The notes beneath the pieces were generated by a model. It ran no database searches. It saw nothing but the letters and a program-made list of their open reading frames with translations, and was not told where the DNA came from. A stretch of 8,898 nt of DNA from CAYUWK01 sp964580085 (GTDB lineage Bacteria; Patescibacteriota; Minisyncoccia; Minisyncoccales; CG1-02-41-26). Numbering within the stretch: position 1 is the stretch's first letter; each line of letters starts with the position of its first letter. Made by a program: the position numbers and the translations under genes. Of this stretch, positions 5,423 through 8,898 are shown one piece after another. The DNA is taken from positions 1 to 8,898 of the forward strand of contig CAZOJF010000020.1 in assembly GCA_964580085.1 (NCBI GenBank). Reading direction: 5' to 3'.

Positions 5423-5448
5423 AATCGTCTTTTTATTCAGGCGATTTT
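5423..5448 (+). terminator. Rho-independent terminator
   Basis: CGTCT (5426-5430) pairs with AGGCG (5439-5443) around an 8-base loop, extended by T5425-A5444 and an A-run against TTTT. It ends the toxin-antitoxin operon. The outermost pair is T-A here, where other copies have T-G. The following 5449-5516 is AT-rich with a 13-base direct repeat (5459-5471 and 5483-5495) that is too simple to interpret. Confidence 0.6.
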
Positions 5449-5497
5449 ATAGTATTATAAAATAATATAAAAAAGGTCGTGAAAAATAATATAAATT

Positions 5498-5503
5498 TAT
5501 AAT
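5498..5503 (+). promoter_or_regulatory. Possible -10 box TATAAT
   Basis: TATAAT ends 13 bases before the ATG at 5517. Several similar AT-rich hexamers lie nearby, so the choice is uncertain. Confidence 0.3.
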
Positions 5504-5516
5504 TAAATAATAAATT

Positions 5517-6290
5517 ATGAAACATCAAGTAAAAAAACAAAATTTAGGATTAACAACCGTATGGATAATTTCTATTATAGTAGTTCTCCTAGTATTAATT
5601 GTAGGAGGAGTTTATTTACTAAGTAAAGCATCTACTTCTGACAAAGAATCAAAAGTTAATGAAGAAGGATCTGTTGCTCAAGAGAAAACAGAACAAGATA
5701 CAGAAGAATTTAATGAATTTATTGTAGATTGTGGAGATACAGCTTTAGCAGTTTCTGAAGAAGAATATGAAACTATAACAAATTGCATGACAGACAAATT
5801 TAAAGAGTGTAGTCCAGCAAAATTTACTGCTGCAGGTATTTATCATTATGAGATCATTGGCCCAATTGATAATTTATGTAAAGTAAAATCAAAATTTCTT
5901 AAAAATATAAATCCTAATTGGGTAGGCAAAGAAATGATTTGTCAATATGACAATACTAAAGATTTTGGAACAGCTGTTCAGAACATGAATAAATGTGAAG
6001 GACCATTATATGATTTAATGATCACGACGTCGATAGAAGCTGAAAATGGAGACGAGTTTCATCCTTTGGCCATAGAAAGACCAGAAGAGGGAAGTGGATA
6101 TGAATGGAAAACGAATTATGATTCCAGTTATGTCCAATTTATTGGGGAGAATAAAGACTTTAAATCAACTACTCATATTATATATGAATTTCTGGCTTTA
6201 AAATCTGGAAAAACCAGAATTGAATTTTCTTTGCAATCAAAAACTGGCGAAGAAATAAAAAAACAGATAGTTAAAGTAACAATTAGATAA
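5517..6290 (+). CDS. Secreted, membrane-anchored protein with six-Cys domain and possible chagasin-like C-terminal domain
   Basis: The 257-residue protein has a basic N-terminus (KKQNLGLTT), a membrane helix at about 14-36 and a hydrophilic Lys/Glu linker to ~62. Residues ~66-168 hold six cysteines (72, 90, 98, 121, 142, 160). An even number outside the membrane fits three disulfides. Residues ~176-257 are beta-rich. GSGYEW at 192-197, IIYEFLALKSGKTRIEF (221-237) and the final VKVTI strand match the shape of chagasin-like cysteine-peptidase inhibitors (family I42), where NPTTGY-x-W and a related strand occur. The NPTT loop and the RPW loop of active inhibitors are not preserved, so inhibition is doubtful and the fold call is tentative. 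Its anchor resembles that of the protein at 117-1865. Confidence 0.75.
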   Translation: MKHQVKKQNLGLTTVWIISIIVVLLVLIVGGVYLLSKASTSDKESKVNEEGSVAQEKTEQDTEEFNEFIVDCGDTALAVSEEEYETITNCMTDKFKECSPAKFTAAGIYHYEIIGPIDNLCKVKSKFLKNINPNWVGKEMICQYDNTKDFGTAVQNMNKCEGPLYDLMITTSIEAENGDEFHPLAIERPEEGSGYEWKTNYDSSYVQFIGENKDFKSTTHIIYEFLALKSGKTRIEFSLQSKTGEEIKKQIVKVTIR

Positions 6291-6307
6291 AAAAATAAAA
6301 TATTGCT

Positions 6308-6366
6308 AAAATCATTTGGAAATCTCTTGAGCTTGATCGAGAGATTTTGTTTCTGGGTGATTTTTT
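6308..6366 (+). terminator. Two-tier hairpin terminator
   Basis: An inner stem of 11 pairs joins 6320-6330 (AAATCTCTTGA) and 6337-6347 (TCGAGAGATTT) around a 6-base loop. An outer stem of 7 pairs joins AAAATCA (6308-6314) and TGATTTT (6358-6364), with the T-tract running to 6366. It differs in sequence from the other terminators of the window but has the same position, ending directly at the next -10 box. Confidence 0.65.
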
Positions 6367-6368
6367 GT

Positions 6369-6374
6369 TAAAGT
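6369..6374 (+). promoter_or_regulatory. -10-like box TAAAGT, likely near-leaderless start
   Basis: TAAAGT follows the T-tract by two bases and ends 8 bases before the ATG at 6383. It is a weaker match than the others but has the same spacing. Confidence 0.35.
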
Positions 6375-6382
6375 AAATTAAC

Positions 6383-7087
6383 ATGTTAACTCTTTTAGAT
6401 TTTAAAAAAGAACTAAAAACTAAAGCCAGCTCTAAAAAAGCAAAGATTTTACAAAGATTTTTTAAAACAGGCCCTGGAGAATATGGTGAAGGGGATGTTT
6501 TTTTAGGTGTTGTTGTCCCGGAGATAAGAAAGTTAGTTAAAAAATATAGTGACCTTAAAGTCAAGGAAATAATAAAATTACTGCATTCTAAAATTCACGA
6601 AGAACGATTAACAGCTCTTTTAATTATGGTAAATAAATTTCAGGATACAAAAAATAAAGAAAAGATTTATAATCTTTATTTAAAAAATACTAAATATATT
6701 AATAATTGGGATTTAGTAGATTTATCTGCCCATAAAATAATAGGGGAGTATCTTTTGACTAAGTCTAAATTAGTCTTATTTAAACTTGCCAAATCAAAAA
6801 GTCTTTGGGAAAGAAGAATAAGCATTATTTCTACTTTAAGTTTTATAAGAAACAATAGATTTTCAGAAACTTTAAAAATAGCCAAAATATTATTGAATGA
6901 TAAACATGATTTAATCCATAAAGCGGTTGGCTGGATGTTAAGAGAAGTAGGAAAAAGAGATTTAAAAATAGAAGAAGAATTTCTTAAAAGATATTATCAG
7001 AAAATGCCTAGAACTATGTTACGTTATGCTATTGAAAAATTTCCCGAAAAAAAGAGAAAGCAATATTTATTAAAAAAGTATGGTTAA
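6383..7087 (+). CDS. AlkD-family DNA glycosylase (DNA alkylation repair)
   Basis: The 234-residue, all-helical, basic protein matches the AlkD/AlkC HEAT-like repeat glycosylases along its whole length. These excise N3- and N7-alkylated purines from DNA. Recognisable blocks are GEYGEGDVFLGVVVPEIR (32-49), HEERLTALLIM (72-82), NNWDLVDLSA (107-116), LWERRISII (141-149), HKAVGWMLREVGKRD (179-193) and RTMLRYAIEKF (210-220). The residues that hold the flipped or damaged nucleotide in Bacillus cereus AlkD, as I recall them (Trp109, Asp113, Arg148, Trp187), have counterparts at Trp109, Asp113, Arg145 and Trp184. The enzyme should therefore be active. The start at 6383 is supported by the family's usual N-terminus and the upstream -10 box. 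It is a single-gene unit, unrelated in function to its neighbours. Confidence 0.9.
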   Translation: MLTLLDFKKELKTKASSKKAKILQRFFKTGPGEYGEGDVFLGVVVPEIRKLVKKYSDLKVKEIIKLLHSKIHEERLTALLIMVNKFQDTKNKEKIYNLYLKNTKYINNWDLVDLSAHKIIGEYLLTKSKLVLFKLAKSKSLWERRISIISTLSFIRNNRFSETLKIAKILLNDKHDLIHKAVGWMLREVGKRDLKIEEEFLKRYYQKMPRTMLRYAIEKFPEKKRKQYLLKKYG

Positions 7088-7104
7088 TAAAATCTTATTG
7101 TTTT

Positions 7105-7146
7105 TTGTATCAAAAATGATACGATTATAATATAAAAATGATACAA
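7105..7146 (+). promoter_or_regulatory. Operator-like TGATAC repeats around the fic promoter
   Basis: GTATCA-AAAA-TGATAC (7107-7122) is a perfect 6-base inverted repeat. AAAAATGATAC recurs at 7134-7144, with starts 22 bases apart. The outer halves read TTGTATCA (7105-7112) and TGATACAA (7139-7146). The -10 box lies between the second and third half-sites. The obvious candidate regulator is the winged-helix domain of the protein encoded directly downstream. Confidence 0.6.
7126..7131 (+). promoter_or_regulatory. -10 box TATAAT of the fic gene
   Basis: A perfect TATAAT is enclosed by TGATAC half-sites. TTGTAT (7105-7110) could act as a -35 at a short 15-base spacing. The leader to the ATG at 7155 would be about 16-17 bases, without a Shine-Dalgarno sequence. 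Confidence 0.5.
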
Positions 7147-7154
7147 TTAAAAAT

Positions 7155-8225
7155 ATGAATTTTAATATTAAAGAAACAAATAAACGCCAAGAGGCTATTT
7201 TAAGCTATGTCTCTCAAAGAGATGAACTTTCTGTGTCTTCTGCCTTAGAATTTTTAAAAAAAGATTTTAAAAAAGTATCAAGAATCACGATTATACGAGA
7301 CTTAAGATTTTTGGTTAAAAAAGGATTTTTATTGCGCCAAGGTGCAGGCCGAACAACAAAATATATATTTACTCAAAAATATAAGCTTATTAAAAAAAGT
7401 AATGTACAAGAATATTTTTCTATATCTCAAGATAAACGTGAAATTAAAAAACATCTTGATTTTAATATTTTTAATATATTGAAAAAAGAATCTATTTTTA
7501 CTTTAGATGAGAAAAAATCATTAAGGTCTTTACATCAAAAATTTCAACTAAACTTTAAAAAAATAAAAAGTAAAACTTTAATTACTAAAGAGTTCGAGCG
7601 GATTATTATTGAATTTTCATGGAAATCTTCACAAATTGAAGGCAATACTTATTCACTTTTAGATACCGAGAATTTAATAAAAGAAAATAAAGCCGTAGAA
7701 GGTAAAACCAAAGAAGAAACACAAATGATTCTTAACCACAAAAAAGCTTTTATTTTTATTCTAAAAAATAAAGGAAAATTCAAAAACTTATCGCGAGCAA
7801 AAATTGAACAAATACATCAACTCTTAACTGCTGATTTAGGAATTACTAAAAATTTGCGAACTGCATTAGTAAGAATTACAGGAACAAATTATAAACCGTT
7901 AGATAATATTTTTCAAATAGAGGAAGCTATGGAGAAAATGATTAAATTAATAAATAATAAAAAAGATGTTTTTGAAAAAGCTTTTCTGACTTTAGTTTTG
8001 TTGTCATACATCCAACCCTTTGAAGATGGCAATAAACGAACTGCCCGTTTAGTTTCTAATGCCTTATTAATAGCTTATGGTAGTATCCCAATTTCTTATC
8101 GCGCTGTTAATGAAGTAGAATATAAAAAAGCAAGTTTGCTTTTTTATGAAATAAATAATTTATTTTATTTTAAAGAAATCTTTATTAAACAATTTGAATT
8201 TGCAGTTAAAAATTATTTTCAATAA
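7155..8225 (+). CDS. Fic-domain protein with N-terminal winged-helix domain; catalytic His replaced by Gln
   Basis: The 356-residue protein has a winged-helix DNA-binding domain at about 8-72 (RQEAILSYVSQ, then SRITIIRDLRFLVKKGFL as recognition helix), a linker, and a Fic domain at about 150-350. Fic enzymes usually transfer AMP to protein hydroxyls through HPFxDGN[GK]R. Here residues 287-298 read QPFEDGNKRTAR, so the general-base His is Gln (codon CAA, 8013-8015). The phosphate-binding D-G-N-K-R is intact. An inhibitory helix motif S-x3-E-G is present at 158-163 (SSQIEG), as in class II Fic proteins. SYRAVNE and the YEINNLFYFKEIF tail match the Fic/HTH subfamily. Loss of His predicts weak or altered catalysis. 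I recall Gln at this place in some other family members, so it may be a subtype rather than decay. Autoregulation through the TGATAC repeats is likely. Confidence 0.88.
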   Translation: MNFNIKETNKRQEAILSYVSQRDELSVSSALEFLKKDFKKVSRITIIRDLRFLVKKGFLLRQGAGRTTKYIFTQKYKLIKKSNVQEYFSISQDKREIKKHLDFNIFNILKKESIFTLDEKKSLRSLHQKFQLNFKKIKSKTLITKEFERIIIEFSWKSSQIEGNTYSLLDTENLIKENKAVEGKTKEETQMILNHKKAFIFILKNKGKFKNLSRAKIEQIHQLLTADLGITKNLRTALVRITGTNYKPLDNIFQIEEAMEKMIKLINNKKDVFEKAFLTLVLLSYIQPFEDGNKRTARLVSNALLIAYGSIPISYRAVNEVEYKKASLLFYEINNLFYFKEIFIKQFEFAVKNYFQ

Positions 8226-8260
8226 AAGAAAAAATTGATTTTTTAAACAAATAAAAATAA

Positions 8261-8288
8261 AATTATCTTTTTATTTAATTAACTTTTT
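8261..8288 (+). terminator. Weak, AT-only terminator-like copy of the module
   Basis: AATTA (8261-8265) can pair with TAATT (8276-8280), followed by AAC and five T. The loop TCTTTTTATT and the trailing TTTTTGATATAAT match the other modules, but the G-C pairs of the stem are lost. Termination strength is doubtful. Confidence 0.35.
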
Positions 8289-8290
8289 GA

Positions 8291-8296
8291 TATAAT
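8291..8296 (+). promoter_or_regulatory. -10 box TATAAT for the glycosyltransferase gene
   Basis: TATAAT in the context TTTTTGATATAAT ends 23 bases before the ATG at 8320, leaving a leader of about 16 bases. No Shine-Dalgarno sequence is visible. Confidence 0.45.
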
Positions 8297-8319
8297 AAAG
8301 CAATTAATAATTAATATTT

Positions 8320-8898
8320 ATGAAAATCTTAATTAGCTCTTTAACCTATCCTTTGCGCAACGGCGTGACTGTTTCCATAGATGCAACGGTTGATGGGCTT
8401 ATCGCCAAAGGCGATAAAGTTCTTGTTGTGTCTCCAAGATATAATAAAATTAAACATAGAGCCGAGCATTGTTCAGTACCTTCTTCAACTGTAGTCAAAG
8501 CTCTGGGATCCTTAATAGGAAAAGAGGAAAAAACATTTGGGATTACAGCTCGTTATCGTATAGATAAAATTATAAAGAAATTCAATCCCGATATCCTTTG
8601 GATGCATACTTTAAGTTTTACCCCTAATGCTTTTGAATTGTGCATGCTTAAATCAAATAAGCCTAAAGTGCTTACTTACCATACTTTAGTTGAAGAGTAT
8701 GGTCGAATGTATGCTGGGAAAATTGGTGCTGCCTTAATGCGCAAACGATCTAAAGTAGTTGCTAATAAAATGGATGTGATTATTACTCCTAGTAGTGCGA
8801 TAAAGAAGAAATTACGTAAATATGGAGTAACAAAGCCAATATATCCAATCCCCACAGGTATAGATATTGTTAAAAAGTATTTTACTAAAAAAGAGTTA
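8320..8898 (+). CDS. GT4-like glycosyltransferase, N-terminal part (cut by window end)
   Basis: The frame is open from ATG 8320 to the window edge (193 codons). MKILISSLTYPLRNGVTVSI followed by DGLIAKGDKVLVVSP is the first Rossmann unit of family 4 glycosyltransferases (GT-B fold), with the usual glycine-poor nucleotide-free N-terminal half. Further on come NPDILWMHTLSF, LTYHTLVEEYG, and VIITPSSAIKKKLRKYG followed by PIPTGID, which normally marks the end of the acceptor-side domain. The donor-binding C-terminal half lies beyond the window. It should transfer a sugar from an activated donor onto a lipid or glycan, in glycolipid or cell-surface glycan synthesis; the substrate cannot be told. 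Its GC content and codon choice (CGC, GGC, ATC, CTG) are visibly higher than in the genes before it. Confidence 0.85.
   Translation, partial: MKILISSLTYPLRNGVTVSIDATVDGLIAKGDKVLVVSPRYNKIKHRAEHCSVPSSTVVKALGSLIGKEEKTFGITARYRIDKIIKKFNPDILWMHTLSFTPNAFELCMLKSNKPKVLTYHTLVEEYGRMYAGKIGAALMRKRSKVVANKMDVIITPSSAIKKKLRKYGVTKPIYPIPTGIDIVKKYFTKKEL

Noticed and set aside
5459..5495. 13-base direct repeat before the gene at 5517 as an operator
   Set aside because: It is composed of A and T only, in a low-complexity stretch.
6283..6564. Minus-strand open frame across the start of the AlkD gene
   Set aside because: It overlaps the terminator, promoter and conserved N-terminus of a clear family member and has no family features.
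6676..6885. Minus-strand open frame inside the AlkD gene
   Set aside because: It is antisense to the conserved catalytic region of the glycosylase.

Overview
The window is AT-rich, compact and built from short genes that all lie on the plus strand. It is most likely from a Patescibacteria (CPR) genome, Parcubacteria-like. This rests on recognition rather than a search. The pointers are a DUF5674 protein and its small overlapping partner, secreted proteins with a K-x-G-[VL]-[ST]T membrane anchor, very short intergenic gaps, and the near absence of Shine-Dalgarno sequences. TGA is used as a stop (ends at 3420, 3929 and 4428), so the TGA-Gly code of Gracilibacteria/Absconditabacteria does not apply.

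Layout. 1-101: the 3' end of an upstream gene, probably a frameshifted paralogue of the next gene. 117-1865: a membrane-anchored extracytoplasmic protein with two tandem PsbP-like domains. 1988-2737: an unrecognised polytopic membrane protein. 2929-3420: a membrane-anchored DUF192 protein. 3468-3929: a DUF2007-like domain followed by two membrane helices. 4087-4757: a two-gene unit (DUF5674 plus a helical protein) overlapping by 4 nt. 4923-5396: a type II toxin-antitoxin operon (Phd/YefM-like antitoxin, RelE/ParE-like toxin) with its own TTGACA promoter and paired operator-like repeats. 5517-6290: a secreted protein with a six-cysteine domain and a possible chagasin-like C-terminal domain. 6383-7087: an AlkD-type DNA glycosylase. 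7155-8225: a Fic protein with a winged-helix N-terminus and Gln in place of the catalytic His. 8320-8898: the first 193 codons of a GT4-like glycosyltransferase, more GC-rich than its neighbours.

The genes between 117 and 3929, and 5517-6290, look like cell-surface or envelope proteins of unknown role. The DUF5674 pair, the toxin-antitoxin pair and the Fic gene form an accessory or stress-module stretch interrupted by a repair gene. No single pathway unites the window.

The most striking non-coding pattern is a recurring intergenic module. It is a small hairpin around CGTCT/AGRCG, a T-tract, and then often a -10 box within a few bases. Several -10 boxes lie only 7-8 nt from the ATG, which predicts leaderless mRNAs. 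Two of the modules carry a longer shared ~75-nt element. Its minus strand reads as the same short peptide in both copies, with mostly synonymous differences. No stretch over 300 bases lacks a gene; the longest gap is 2738-2928. No tRNA, rRNA, CRISPR array or insertion sequence was seen.
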